From positions 496,001-560,000 of the forward strand of contig JAPXFQ010001681.1 in the NCBI GenBank assembly GCA_028564705.1: a stretch of 64,000 bases of DNA, in the 5' to 3' direction. Shown here in pieces: positions 1-11,199 of this stretch. The notes below the pieces were generated by a model. It worked only from the letters and a program-made list of their open reading frames with translations. It did not search any database and was not told the DNA's origin. This stretch comes from Apricaphanius iberus (taxonomy: Eukaryota > Chordata > Actinopteri > Cyprinodontiformes > Aphaniidae). The stretch's first letter is position 1. Each line of letters starts with the position of its first letter. The position numbers and the translations under genes were made by a program.

Positions 1-1360
1 AGGCCACCGTTTCCGCTCCTCCTCCTGCTGCTACTCCTGGAGGGAGAGAGGGCTGCTCGCTGGGCTCCGGAGCCATCCTCCTCTCCTGGGTCTGAGCCTC
101 CAGCGTCCTCCTGTTCTCCTCTGGTTGCCAGGGAGCTGCGGGTGAGGAGGGGAAGGGGGAGGAAGAGGAGGAGGAGGGTTCCAGGGATGATGAGGTGGAG
201 GAGGTCTGGTGCGTGCGCTCCCAGCGCTGAGAGTCCTGGTTGAAGGTCAGCAGATTGTGGCAGGCCCGGCAGCGGTTTAGGTGGTGGCCCCGGGCGGCCG
301 GGGGCGGGACGTTGTTCTCCAAGCTGTGTGGGGCGGGGGGAGGCGGGGGAGGAGGCTGGTAGTGGATGATGGTCGGGGAGGAGGCCGAGGAAGAGGAGGA
401 GGACTGGCCTGGCCTGTCCGGGTCCATGTTGTTGTTCAGCAACTCTTGACTCTGTTCCTGGCTGCCGTGTGCGATGCCGCCCCCCAGCGACGGGTCGATG
501 TCGATGCGGTCGATCTCCAGGAAGTAGCGGCTCAGGTTGCACTGCAGGACGTTCCGGAAGGAGGCCGAGGAGCTCCGGGAGCCGTCCCAGAACGGGTGGT
601 GGCCGCTGCTAGTCCCGGCGGAGTCCCGCGTCCCAGGCTCTCCTTGCTGGGGGAAACCTCGGCCGTCAGAGGCGGAGGTGTACAGGGGGGACTGAGACGA
701 GCTGTCCTGCTGACGGAGCACAGACAGGAGGCTGACGGAGGAAGAGGAGGAGGTCCTGGGGGGAAGCAACGTCGGGCCCGCTCCACCCTCCCTCATGTTC
801 AGTAGACTGCGGGTCCAGTCCGGTCCAGGCCTGGGGGAGGGGAGTGGCTCCATGAGGTTCGGCATGACGGGGTTCAGGGAAGCGCCAGCGCTGTAGTAGA
901 CAGAGGTGAAGGCTGAGGCCCGCTCTGAAGGCTGCCTGGGCTCCGTGCGGGCCGACGAAAAGGTGGAGGCTGCGGAGAGAGTCGGGGTCTCCGAGGAAAC
1001 TCTTGGATCAGCCGGAGCCGATGTGGACGCGCCAGTGGGCAGGCAACGCTTCCGACTGATGGAGCAGCGGGTGCACACGCACACCATACCGAGGTGCTGG
1101 GTGCAACCAGGGATGGAGGGTCCGGCGGGCATGCCGGCAGCCTCCCCGACTCCGCTAGCAGCATCGCTGGGAGGCCGCTGCTGAGGCTGAGGCTGCTGCT
1201 CGGCTCCCACGTTGGGCCCAGGGGAGCGAGAAGACGACAAGATGTGGAGAAAGTTGTGGAGGATTGGCGTCCGGCGAACCGGCTGAGAAGGCAGGAAGGA
1301 GCGCTGGCGAAAATGAGGCATCTCCACACTGTCCATCGGGACCTCGGAGTCCTCCTCATT
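1..1360 (-). CDS. ambra1: ambra1 coding exon 6 (large, runs off the window)
   Basis: Acceptor TGTTGCCAG, then [20 protein letters not shown] and an open frame of 453 codons to base 1. It covers the low-complexity linker: [13 protein letters not shown] near 1270, [14 protein letters not shown] near 1090, [11 protein letters not shown] near 720, [15 protein letters not shown] near 520, then a polyproline run and [13 protein letters not shown] near 270. GC-rich third positions and long Ser runs produce open antisense frames over 281-1525 that are shadows. Confidence 0.93.
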
Positions 1361-4300
1361 CTGGCAACAGAAGACAGTAAACGATGGATTAACCAAGACG
1401 CAGTCAGAGTCCAAGGAAGAACTCTTGGGATCTCCAGAAAACCCGGAGAACCACTGACCATGACTACCCTAAAGAATAACAGGAAGAGAAGGAAGAACGT
1501 AGAACGGAAGTGCTCGGGGCAGTAAACATGCCGCTTGTAACAAGGTTTATATTCTCCTTGGATTTACGAACGAAGTGCTTCGTCATTGTCTTCCGGTCCA
1601 ATTTGGGGGCTTAACAATAAAACGATTATTAAAAAAATGACGAATCTGCCCTGTTAAAACACAGACTGGCAGTCCTGCTGCAGCGTAGTTGTGTATTACG
1701 TCTAAATCGGCCCGGAAGAAAATACAGAAGCACTTCCAAGGCGTTTGTAAAACCAAGGAGAATATAAACATGGTAAAATTAAGCAGTTTGGGGCAGATTA
1801 AACATTATTACAAGTGGCATTTGTACTGCCCCAAGCACTCCCGTTCCACATAGGGTATACAGCTGATCAAGACTGGATGTATAAATACTGCTGAACGACT
1901 CAAACTGGCTCCAAACTTCTCAGGGTGAGTGAAAAAAAACATAAAATTAGCTAAAAATAAGGTCCAGGTTGAAAAAAAAATTGAATTACCCTTTAACACC
2001 CAACCTACGCTTAATTAACTTTTTCTGTTAAACTGTATAAATACATTAATGTCTAATAGTACTGTCTATATGTCGCTTATAGTAATTATTTTTGGTATTC
2101 TAGGGCCGTCACAATGAACATGTTAACGCTGGTCGATTAACGTGTAGTTTTAACTTGTTTTTTTATGCAATTAACACATGCATACCATTATCAGCCCGGT
2201 TTATCCTAAAATGCAGCCCGCACTGCGCTTAGTGCTCCTTACGTAAACAGCTTGGCAGATAGAGGGATTATCGGCTACTTCGCGTTCAGTCTGCAGAATC
2301 AGGGGTTTTAAATGATCCGAAGAAGCAGCAGAAATGGCCAGATTATTTTTTTTAAATGCAGTAACTTTACTTTATCAGGTAAGCCTTGGCCAACAAACAA
2401 GCTAACATAGCTAGCCAACGCCACGGCTAAAAGATAATCACAAATAATAACGGTGGAAACCTAAGTTATGGTGAAGTTCGGTTCCACTCCATTTTGCTCC
2501 AAGTTGACAATAAATAATCCTTTTATTGTTCAGAAGAATACAATTCACAAACGCTTTATTGATCCCTGAGGGAAAAAAAAGTGTTTTTGTAGCTCTTCAA
2601 AGAGCTGTTGTAGATCATGGTGGTTCTGTGCAGAAAGGATCTCCTGCCGAAGTCTGTGTTGCAGTTAAACTCTTGAAGCCTTTGACTGAAAACACTCCAT
2701 TGCTATAGGATAGTCCCATGTAGAGGATGCTCTGTGTTAGTTTGGATGCTCAGTGTTAGTTTGCCTTAGCAACTGGCTAAAAGATGATTAAGTTAAAAGT
2801 GATCATGGAGTTCAAAACTAAAGTTCCATGGATCTCTCCTGTATTTTCTTTACAAGAAAAATGAATAAAGAGCAACGGCATACAGCTTTGTCCTTTATTT
2901 AAAGAGGAAGCAGTTTATTTTGCAATTAATTCACAGCTGTCCTGTGATTAAGTTACAATGTTGTAAAGTTTGATAGCTCTATTGAGAATATTAATTTTCT
3001 ACAAATAAAAAATGTAAATGGAGCGCCCTCTGCAGTTTAAAACTTTACACCGCATTTGAATTTGAATCTGGCATTGCTACTGGCACAGCCCTTATTGCTG
3101 ACATCACCATCCTGCCGCTGTGGAGTGTAAAACAAGCCCAGTCTTGGCCACACCTCTGCAGAGAGTTGGAATAGCAAGGAAGTAATGAAGCCGCCCATAT
3201 AAAGCTTAATTTTGGATCAACACATTTTGTTTAATGGGAAATTAACATTTTTGGAGAAATTAAGTCAGAAAAGGCCCCCCCGCCTCTCTATAAACAGGAT
3301 TTTACAGCTTTGGCACAACTCACCTGCTGATTGGACGGATTCACAATCGCTGTCAGTAGGTTGTGACCGAGAGGGTCAAATCTCACCAATCTGCAACAAA
3401 CATGACATAAAAAAGGAATTTATTATTTTTCCTTTTCTTTAATTCTGCCGGAATTAGCACGAAAGCTAAATGTCATCCATAGTCTCAAGGCAGGTATCAC
3501 GAAAACAACATACATAACATCCAAAGGAGATATTACATAGACTACAACATAACCAAATACAACACACATTCTGACAGTAAAGCTAATTTAGGCATGAGTA
3601 CAGAGCTGATTCTGCTTTAAAAAGTGTTTGAGGGTCTTTTTAACAACACTGAATAATTCTTACAGTTCCTAACATGAATTGGTAGGATGTTCCATGACTG
3701 AGTACCTCTTATACAGAGATGTCCAAACTTTTTTCTACAAGGGCCAAAATCATCAAGTTAAAAGTACCCATGGGCCACAAAAGAAATATATATTATGACA
3801 TTAAAAAAAGTGTGTTTTTTAACCTGCTTAATATTTTAATGAAACGTTGCAGCAATTCTTGTAGAAAATTGTAGATTCAGAACACAGGGCTTCTAGGGTT
3901 TGCTTTTTAAATATTTCAAATCTTTTCTCCGCAGAAAGAACAGGGTTCGAGTCACTCTTTGAAAATATGTGTCATTTTAGCTTCATTTGGTTGTCTGTCA
4001 GCTTTTGTGTTAGTTGCTTACACAATTACATTAAAGCAGAATCTAGGATTATTAAATCATGAATAATTAGGTTTGTGACATGGATCATTTTAACTTGTCA
4101 CCAAAATTTTGCCTGTATAAAAGGAAGTCTCCATCTGCATCAATCATTTTGTGTTGTGGTGCCACACTTTGCACATCTCTGCTCTAATGGATACCACACA
4201 TTGACCAAATGTAGTCCTGCGCCATCTAACGTCCCAATCTCCCCTGATCAGTGCCCTAGAGTTTACTCCGGTATTCTTTTTTTTTTTTAAAGCAATTGAG

Positions 4301-7300
4301 TTGCAAATTTTTTTGAATATCATGAATGATTGGTGAACCAAATGGAGACTCACTATTAATTCAGAGAAAACACAAATTGTGCATTTCAGAAAGCCGTCTA
4401 CCTGCCAAAGTGGTTATGCATTTCATTTTGGTCAAACATTGCTGAGCTATTCTACGACATATAAGTACCTTGGCTTTTTTTTCCAAGAAAATATGAGGTT
4501 TTCTGTGGGCAGGAGAGTTCTAGGGGTATCTGCTGGAAGAGCATTGGGGTCTGTGAGTAATAAGATGAAGGTATGTCCCGAGTTGAGTTTCCCTATATTT
4601 ACGTGACTGTATGATTCTATGGTTGCACCTGTGTTGTTTTATGCTGCTGGGGTAAGGGGACTCATGGAGGGTCCTGAGTGTAACTCCGTTCAGCGTAGAG
4701 CTTTACGTTGTTTTCTCGGTGTTCACAGGTTCACCCCTAAGGTAGCTGTAGAGGGAGACATGGTTTGGAAGCCTTGTTTGGTGAAGCAAAGGGTTGAAGT
4801 GATAAGCTTTTGGAACCGCCTGACTATAGACTTACCAGAAAAGTCTTTAACTGGGATAAAGCCAACAGCCAACCCTGGACTAAGGATGTTCATGAGATAT
4901 CATATAAAGTAAATTGACAAACTTTGTTTCAGAATAATTTACAATTTAAAATACCCATTATCAAAGAAATATTATTTGACATTTATAAAAAGCAATGGGA
5001 GTTTGAAATGTTAAACAAACCTAAACTCAGAACTTATGTGCAGTTCAAAGACCCATTTTCCACAGAGCCCTATGCGATTTGTAATTTAAAAAGGAGACGG
5101 AGATCCCTGTTTGCACAGCTCAGAGCAGGAGTGCTGCCCTTGGAGGTGGGTCGGTATAAAGGGGTTCCTGAGGAAGATCGGCTCTGTGCTGTCTGTGATT
5201 TAAGTTAGGTTGAGGATGAATTTCATTTCATGTTTTAATGTCCTGTGTATAATGATTTGAGAAATGTTCTGTTTGAAAAGATTCAATGTAAGAATCCTGA
5301 TTTATTTTTGGTTGTCTGAAGGGGTTGAGCTGGTTGTTTTGTAAAGACTGGTTTAGTGTTGCGACATGTGTGGAGAAAGCTTGGACTTTAAGGTAAAGTA
5401 CACTCTATCCCAAGATGTGATGATATTGTTTTTAAGGGTATGTGGTCATCTTCTCATTTGTAATGTCTTATACGTCCATGTGGGCTGGGCACAAATTCTG
5501 TGCATGACACTCTAATAAAGAATATGATGAATGAATGAATGAATGAATGAATGTTATGTGAGTAAATATGACAAGCATGTAAGGCTTAACTGAGTCGCCT
5601 GTCAGGAAAGGTCTTATGTACCAAAAATTTGACAAATTAATGTTAGAAATTTTATTTTACATTTTGTTTAAATGTGAAGTGTATTCTAGTTGATTGAGAC
5701 AACACTAACATTAAGTCTCTCTCCACTGACTAATACGGACTGTTCCTGTCCCTTTACTGGTAGCCGTGAGAAAATTATGCACACAGTTTTTGTGGTATTC
5801 AGGTGTAAGTATGAGTTTTTAAACCAGTGAGACACTTGCACCGTTGCTGCAGTAAGAGTTTTAGCAACTTCGTGTCTTGTTTTTGCATGTGCATACACTA
5901 CAGTGTCATCAGCATACATTTGATTTTAATATGTGGACACACCAGTGGTAAATTATTAACATGTAAGGAAAATAAAGGTATTGAACCTTGGCATGGAAGG
6001 TAGAGAGGAGGAATGGGAATTTCCTATTCTATTGCTAGTTTTCTATCTGACATAAGATTTCATGCAATCCAGGGCAGTTTTAGAGAAGATAATTTATCAA
6101 GAGGCATCTCAGGGTTAATGGTATCAAACGCTTGTTTCAAATCAAGGAAAACGGCACCTACAAAACCACCCTAGTCTAATAGACTTTTTTAATTATCCAG
6201 GAAGTAACAGGTTGCTGTTTCTGTAGAATGGTGCTTACGAAATCCAAACTGCATTGAGTGGATTGGTGTGCCGGCACTGTTTAAAAGTTCAATTAACTGC
6301 GTGGCAACCCATCTTTCAACGATCAACCCAACTTTTTATTTTCACATGGACCTCTTCTTTAAAAATTCATAGTTTGTTGTTTTGTTTAGAGTAGAGTTTT
6401 GTGAATTAGTCAGAGGTTGTCAGAGCGGTTTTGTAGAAAACAGCAGAAAAAAAGCTCTTATTGGTTAGTGGCTAACAGCTAGCCAGGTGGTTTTAGCCAA
6501 TTTTAACGGCTAAATCAAATTAACCTGTTCAGATTTTCTCGAAACTTGTTGCAATCTTTCTCCTACAGGTAATGAACCATTGCTCAAAACAACCGAAGAC
6601 AACCTCACTTCACAGAGGTGAAGTTCCATATAAACACGTTCTTATTGCTCAAAGGCATCGTGTGACGCAGGATTTCGGTTCTCGGTTGCGCTCTCTTCGA
6701 CTCACCTCACTCGTTCCGTGTCGCTGGCCGTCTTGACCACAGCGAACGGCTCCGGGCGGCTCCAGTCCCAGAAGTGCAGCTCGTTGTTGGTGGCGATCAG
6801 GAGGAGCTGAGCGGTCGGGTGGAAGGCGAGAGACGCAATGGCCACGTTGCTCTCCGTAAACCAGCTCTCACTGCCGCCCTGCAAACGACGCACAAAACAC
6901 AGTTATAACCGGATTAATACGAAAATGGTAACAAATAAATAGAATATACAACTTCTACGGCAATATTTGGATGTTTGGGTTCCATTGTTTCTCTGTGTCA
7001 CCTCAACTTCCGAAAAGAGCTCCACTATATTAGCCCAATGTGCAGCAGAGATATTTTTTATTATTGTAACACAGAATTAAACGCACAAATTAAAAGGGGC
7101 TGATGGAGAGGGAATGTTTTCTGCCGTTTCTTTTTTATTTTAAGTCTAAGAATAATTTTGTGGAATTCCACTCAAGAGAGGACCACTTAAGTTATGATTA
7201 GGTGTGGGCGATTTGTAAAGCGCTTTACTCAGACCCCAAAGCGCTTTATACTACATACAGTCATTCACACATTCACACACACACAAAAACGTTTAGCAGA

Positions 7301-10300
7301 CTACAAGTGCAGAAGAAGAAAGAGACACTGGGTCGTAGCCTCCAGGCCGAAGGAAGGAGCATTAAAAACGGAGAAAACCTCTATAAATCTGACCATGTGG
7401 AAAGTAGCAGCTATGTCAGGGGTAAAGCAGTCGGTGGAGTGAGAGCCAGCATTGAGGAGAAGCTCTACAAGCGCTAGGTGAGTGTTTTACATGCTAAAGC
7501 TAGCTCGCGCTAACTCCGTGATGTCATATATGCGACTTCTGATTTGTTGGCATTTTTATTACGAATTTTTACAATCAAATAAAGAAAAGAGGACGAGATT
7601 TTTAGAGAAAATGTTAAAGCCATTTTGTGGCTTTTACAAGGACATAAGACAATGAGGACCAGAAAATAACTTATCGCACCATTGACTTCCATTCATTATT
7701 TTTTTTCGGCCAGGGGAACCAAAGTCTGACTTAGCCTCCCCATGAGTTGAAAAACTTAACGTACAGCCCTGTTACATTCACAGCTCACTACATCACAGAC
7801 ATTTGGCAGATCGAGTTGTGTGTGTTACTAACAGGAGTGATTTATGAAAGGCACACAGCCACTAATGTAGCTAATGAATGGAATCTACCAATCACATATT
7901 TGATTATAGTTACAGATAATGCTGCAAATATGCTGGTATGCTGTGCAGTTTTACAATTTAACATACTCCAGTTTATAGAGGATAATAATTTATCCTGAAA
8001 ATTGCGAATCCCCCCTCAAACCCATATTGTTTAAGAAAAATAATCAATTAGAATGAAGAATTGCTTCTGAATCAAATTGTCGCCCCAAGAATCAGAATTG
8101 AATTGAATCATGAGGGGTCGTAAGATTCACATCCCTACTTTTTTGGCATCATCTGAACATCTGTGGGATATCACATCGACCTGATCAGTAAATCGGGGGC
8201 AGAGTTGCACTCACATGCAGGTCCCATATGCGGACTTCCCCATCAAGGCACCCAGAGGCCACCAGGCCAGGGATGGTGGGGTGAAAGGTCACACACCAGG
8301 GGGTTCTGCGGTGGCCCACTAAAGAATGTAGGCACTTTCCAGTCTTCACCTCCGTGATATAAATGTTGTGGTTGACATGTGTGGACGCCATTAAAGACCT
8401 GTGAAGACAAATGGGACAGTTTAGCTAGAAGTATTAACCATTAAAGAAAACAATCAACAAGTCTAGAGGAGGGGGAATATCTGAACACTTTAAACCCTTT
8501 AAAATGTTGGAGACAGAAGTGATTTACTGGACTTTATTATTCTGACTTTGCATTCAAAGTTAAGCTCACTGAGCTCTGGAGACGTTTCATTAGGAGCAGA
8601 TCTGCAGCTTTCTGCTCGTTTAGATCCACATATAATGGTTTTATCATTTCCAATCAGAGCACACCAGGCCTTTCAGGCCGTTCAACTGAGCCCTTCATAA
8701 CCTAAAACTGAGGTCCTACTGATCAGCAAAACAAATTTTTTTTTATTCTACCGTTCGCTCCGGTCTTTACTTTTGTCCAGCCATTTAAAAAAAATGAATA
8801 AAAGTAAAAGCGAACATGTTACATCGAAGCAAACATGATTTGAAAAAACAGGAGCTAAAAAAGATCCCCATTGAGAAAAATCGCGATGTGACCTCAAAGG
8901 CCTTGATCTAGGCAGCTATGTTGCATGACAATGTGAGCTTTCAGAAATGAAGCAAGGATCGGTGAACCAAAGAAAGGATTGATGTGGGGAAAAACAAATA
9001 AGAGTAAATCCAACAGGCCAGCAGCTGCCTGACACCATCACAGATCGACCACCTATGGTGATATTTTTTATCTTTTGTTCCTTTGAGGGAAGATTTAATT
9101 AATTTTAAATGATTTTCCCTCTTAAGATTCTTCTGTAGCAATGAGGAAATTACTCTGGTTGAAGAAGGAGACTGAGATGGATCTGGATTTACAGCTCTAG
9201 CTACCTTTTCACCCCTCAACTATCGCTACACCCTGAATGCCTCCCTTTGGACGCTCCTTAAGGATCATACAGCCTTTCTGTTCTGGAAGCCCCTTAAAGA
9301 TCCTCCAGGAGGAGCTGCAGAGTGATGAAGACAAGGAGGAGCTGGGATTCCCCTGGGAACCAGTTACCTCATTGGACTGACCTCGGATGAGTGGTATACA
9401 ATGTATGTATGGATGAAACATGATCTCATCCCAAAAGGAGCCGTCATCTTCCAGCTGGAAGAAGAGCTAAATGAACGTGTGTGTATCACCTGTCGGGGCT
9501 GAAGGCCAGCAGGAACGTTGACCGAGGGCTGTCTGGAAGCTCCACTTTCTATTAGAGACACAAACCAACAGAACTAATGAAGATTCCAAAAACATCAGCC
9601 TTTTGAAAAAGCTTAAAGGACTCATTCACTTGTTTTTATTCTCCAATGGATGAACAGTTTCTTCCACAGTTCCTCTTTATGGCTTAAAAAATGTAACCCT
9701 GATGTGCTACTTCCACCAATAAACCAAGCCCGACCATGTCCTGTTATGCTGTTGAGTTGCCAACAGTTGGCAACAAAGCTAACAGTTACCTTCATTGCCA
9801 ACCGTTGTTAGCGTTGTTGACAACCGCTAGCAGCGTCGTTGACAACCGTTGTCAGCTTCGTTGACAACCGTTGACAGCTTCGTTGACAACCGTTGACAGC
9901 TTCGTTGACAACCGTTGACAGCTTCGTTGACAACCGTTGACAGCTTCGTTGACAACCGTTGACAGCTTCGTTGACAACCGTTGACAGCTTCGTTGACAAC
10001 CGTTGACAGCTTCGTTGACAACCGTTGACAGCTTCGTTTACGATTGACAACTTCGTTGACAACCATTGTTACCCTTGTTGACAACCGTTGTTAGCTTCGT
10101 TGACAACCGTTGACAGCTTCGTTTACGATTACAACTTCGTTGACAACCATTGTTACCCTTGTTGACAACCGTTGTTAGCTTTGTTGACAACCGTAGACAT
10201 GCTCTGCCCCCATGGGCGGTGGCCGGACAAATTAGGCAGGACCACGAATACTAATTAGCCGTGTGACATAGAAGGGACTGGCTTTTTCTGACTTGCTCAT

Positions 10301-11121
10301 TTTCTTTTAAATTTTTTCCCCTTTGGCTAATGCAGGGAATGAGGGTTGGAGGAAATGTTCACATACAGCATAATTATCCAACTCAGAATGATGGACTGAA
10401 TTTTTAAAAATAACTAGTTTTTGAGATTTGCATTAAAGGAGACCTTTAAATTAATATCCTGTTAAAAAAAATGGCTGAGACATCAAGAGTCCTATCAGAT
10501 GGTAAGCGGTATGCTGCAAGCTTGGAACACACCAGAAAAGTGCCGGAAAATAATGGGAGAAGGACTGGGCGATATGGCTTAAAAACAAAAATCTCAGATT
10601 TTTTTCAATTTTAATAGATTTCTTTTTTTTTTCCTCGTTTTTCCTTTACAAGTTATTGGAAGAAATTGCAAGTGACAAAAAACATTTTACAAGAATGTGC
10701 TTTTATTTCAATTACCCTGTCTAACTAAAAATGGGCTGTAATGTATCCTTGTTAAACAAGATAATAGGCTGACATCACTCTGAATTATGGAAGTCTACGT
10801 AGTGCCCAGGCAAAAAAGAAGAAAAATCAACATTTTCCAAAAATGTAATCTTCATAAACAGAAAATTTGATTAATCAATAAGCGCGATTTATCGCCCAGC
10901 CCTAGCAGCATCTATTCTCTGTTGATCCAGGAGGACGACAACCATCCAGCTTAATTAAATCCAGACTTTAGGAATCACTCCAGACCCACCTGACTCTGCC
11001 ACTTCATCCAGCGGACCTTCTCCTCCACCAGCAGCTGCAGGAGCCGCTGTGAGCCGAACGTCTGGGATCCCCGCTCCCGGCTCGACAGGATCCGGACCGA
11101 GTTCCTCTGACGGGACGCCAT
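1..11121 (-). CDS. ambra1: ambra1, 5' part (coding exons 1-6, last one incomplete)
   Basis: AMBRA1 is a WD40 scaffold that links Beclin-1 autophagy complexes to cullin-RING ubiquitin ligases (DDB1/CUL4), with roles in mitophagy and cyclin D turnover. Coding exons on the minus strand are 11121-10990, 9548-9490, 8398-8215, 6878-6706, 3390-3324 and 1360-1. All junctions are GT-AG and the frame is continuous over 658 codons. The N-terminal WD region (residues about 50-190) includes [32 protein letters not shown] and [16 protein letters not shown], near-identical to human. Exon 6 carries the long Ser/Pro-rich linker with [13 protein letters not shown] and [14 protein letters not shown]. The start ATG lies in the exon matching the human N-terminus (VRIL, RERG, RWMKW shared). 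The C-terminal half, including the second WD region, lies outside the window. I cannot tell whether this is the a or b teleost paralogue. Confidence 0.96.
1505..2000. mobile_element. Foldback MITE, family copy 1
   Basis: Long imperfect inverted arms: the left arm has CGGGGCAGTAAACATGCC and TATATTCTCCTTGG, and the right arm carries their reverse complements near 1740-1840. The same sequence recurs at 23610-23795 and 41565-42010 (shared AATCTGCC, GGGGCAGATTAAAC, AAGGTCCAGGT). No coding capacity. Superfamily not assigned. Confidence 0.65.
2530..2740 (-). mobile_element. LINE 3' end (same family as the interrupted LINE in nox5 intron 11)
   Basis: Matches the 3' untranslated end seen at 33380-33535 and 34152-34200 on the same strand. 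Shared words include GTTGTAGA, AGTCTGTGTT, and GCTATAGGATAGTC or GCTGTAGGATAGTC. Heavily truncated and non-coding. Confidence 0.55.
3324..3390 (-). CDS. ambra1: ambra1 coding exon 5 (short)
   Basis: 67 nt after acceptor GTTGCAG. The first A completes Arg, then [20 protein letters not shown] and QQ before donor GTGAGT. It was found by looking for the human peptide that follows MERVR, and fits in frame on both sides. Confidence 0.93.
3714..4181. mobile_element. hAT-like MITE
   Basis: Begins CAGAGATGTCCAAACTTT and ends with the near reverse complement (GCACATCTCTG), a terminal repeat style typical of hAT/Charlie-type elements. Flanks CTCTTATA and CTCTAATG are a poor match for an 8-bp target duplication, so the copy is old. 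Lies in ambra1 intron 4. Confidence 0.5.
4318..5554 (+). mobile_element. 5'-truncated non-LTR retrotransposon, C-terminal reverse transcriptase part and 3' tail
   Basis: Translated pieces read like the end of a LINE reverse transcriptase and its C-terminal domain: [52 protein letters not shown], and a final Cys-Cys-His-Cys-like segment near 5180-5240 (CAVCDL, then EFHFMF). Frames are broken by stops at about 4604, 4910 and 5206. The 3' end is AATAAAGAATATGATGA followed by an (ATGA)n run at 5529-5554, the simple tail often left by LINE priming. Confidence 0.7.
5620..6360 (-). pseudogene. LINE reverse transcriptase fragment (CR1/L2-group)
   Basis: The minus strand reads [19 protein letters not shown], then [16 protein letters not shown] (motif A) and [14 protein letters not shown] (motif C, YADD). 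Stop codons interrupt after the LDN and SLLD segments, so it is dead. It lies in ambra1 intron 4 and faces the opposite way to the LINE at 4318-5554. Confidence 0.75.
6706..6878 (-). CDS. ambra1: ambra1 coding exon 4 (WD repeat)
   Basis: 173 nt after acceptor TTTGCAG, starting [11 protein letters not shown] and containing [18 protein letters not shown]. It ends with two bases of an Arg codon before donor GTGAGT. Very close to human, including the FWDW repeat end. Confidence 0.96.
7200..7300. repeat. Short SINE-like fragment and (CA)n run
   Basis: Contains two AAGCGCTTTA words and a CATTCACACATTCACACACA tract that resemble the body of the SINEs at 15139 and 59300, but no tRNA-like head is visible. 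ambra1 intron 3. Confidence 0.4.
7741..8139 (+). pseudogene. hAT (ZBED-type) transposase fragment and 3' end
   Basis: An 83-codon open stretch contains [23 protein letters not shown] and VTDNAANML, the core around the second catalytic Asp of fish hAT/ZBED transposases (general family pattern TAHYI then IVTDNASNM). It stops at 7996. The following AT-rich tail, ending GTAAGATTCACATCCCTA, is typical of the 3' end of these elements. Only a fragment, in ambra1 intron 3, plus strand. Confidence 0.6.
8215..8398 (-). CDS. ambra1: ambra1 coding exon 3 (WD repeat)
   Basis: 184 nt after acceptor TTCACAG. The first G completes Arg from exon 2. The exon then reads [11 protein letters not shown] and ends [15 protein letters not shown] before donor GTGAGT. 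The WD signature IWD is intact. Ends in phase 0. Confidence 0.96.
9490..9548 (-). CDS. ambra1: ambra1 coding exon 2
   Basis: 59 nt after acceptor TAATAG, reading [19 protein letters not shown] plus two bases of an Arg codon, then donor GTGATA. The peptide matches human AMBRA1 almost residue for residue. It opens the first WD repeat. Phase 0 in, phase 2 out. Confidence 0.94.
9820..10199. repeat. 22-bp tandem repeat array with higher-order structure
   Basis: Eight exact 22-bp units (GTTGACAACC plus GTTGACAGCTTC, phased from 9859) occupy 9859-10034. A variant block of about 63 bp (starting CGTTTACGATT) follows at 10035 and returns at 10120, giving an 85-bp higher-order period with one normal unit between. 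Diverged units flank both ends. Both minus-strand frames are open only because 22 is not a multiple of 3 and the unit lacks stops. ambra1 intron 1. Confidence 0.95.
10559..10907. mobile_element. MITE with GGGCTGGGCGATA-type ends
   Basis: The left end GGACTGGGCGATATGG and the right end GCGATTTATCGCCCAGCCC are imperfect inverted repeats about 350 bp apart. The AT-rich interior has no ORF. No clear target duplication. ambra1 intron 1. Confidence 0.55.
10990..11121 (-). CDS. ambra1: ambra1 coding exon 1 (start codon)
   Basis: 132 nt, 44 codons, beginning [12 protein letters not shown] and ending RWMKWQSQ, then donor GTGGGT. It ends in phase 0. Human AMBRA1 shares VRIL, RERG, QRLLQ and RWMKW in register. 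The first two residues differ from human, but no upstream in-frame ATG improves the match. Confidence 0.93.
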
Positions 11122-11199
11122 GTTGCTACAAGGGGGCCTTGGCTGATTGGCTGCTCACTCCTGCTGCCCTCAGTCTGCTGTCGCCATGTAGACCCCAGG
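11122..11199 (-). promoter_or_regulatory. ambra1: ambra1 5' leader with a 5-codon upstream ORF
   Basis: A pyrimidine-rich acceptor (CTCCTCTCCTAG) ends at 11200, so the first coding exon probably begins at 11199 and the leader has at least one more exon upstream. The leader contains an upstream ATG at 11187 followed by stop TGA at 11170 (peptide MATAD). Such a short upstream ORF could dampen translation; this is inference. The acceptor is judged only by sequence. Confidence 0.45.

Larger units (their letters stand above)
1361..3323. other. ambra1 intron 5: MITE and LINE 3' end
   Basis: This intron holds a foldback MITE copy (about 1505-2000) and a minus-strand LINE 3' end (about 2530-2740). 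The rest, including AT-rich sequence around 2000-2530 and 2740-3320, shows nothing I recognise. Confidence 0.6.

Noticed and set aside
281..1525. Arg/Gly/Ala-rich plus-strand and alternative minus-strand frames of 90-195 codons
   Set aside because: Shadows of the GC-rich ambra1 exon 6. The phase-0 frame matches AMBRA1; the others match nothing.
9808..10084. Two overlapping 84-85 codon minus-strand frames with a repeating [19 protein letters not shown] peptide
   Set aside because: Both follow the 22-bp tandem array; repeats without stops give open frames by chance.
9820..10199. CRISPR-like look of regularly spaced repeats at 9.8-10.2 kb
   Set aside because: There are no unique spacers; units abut each other, and the context is a vertebrate intron.
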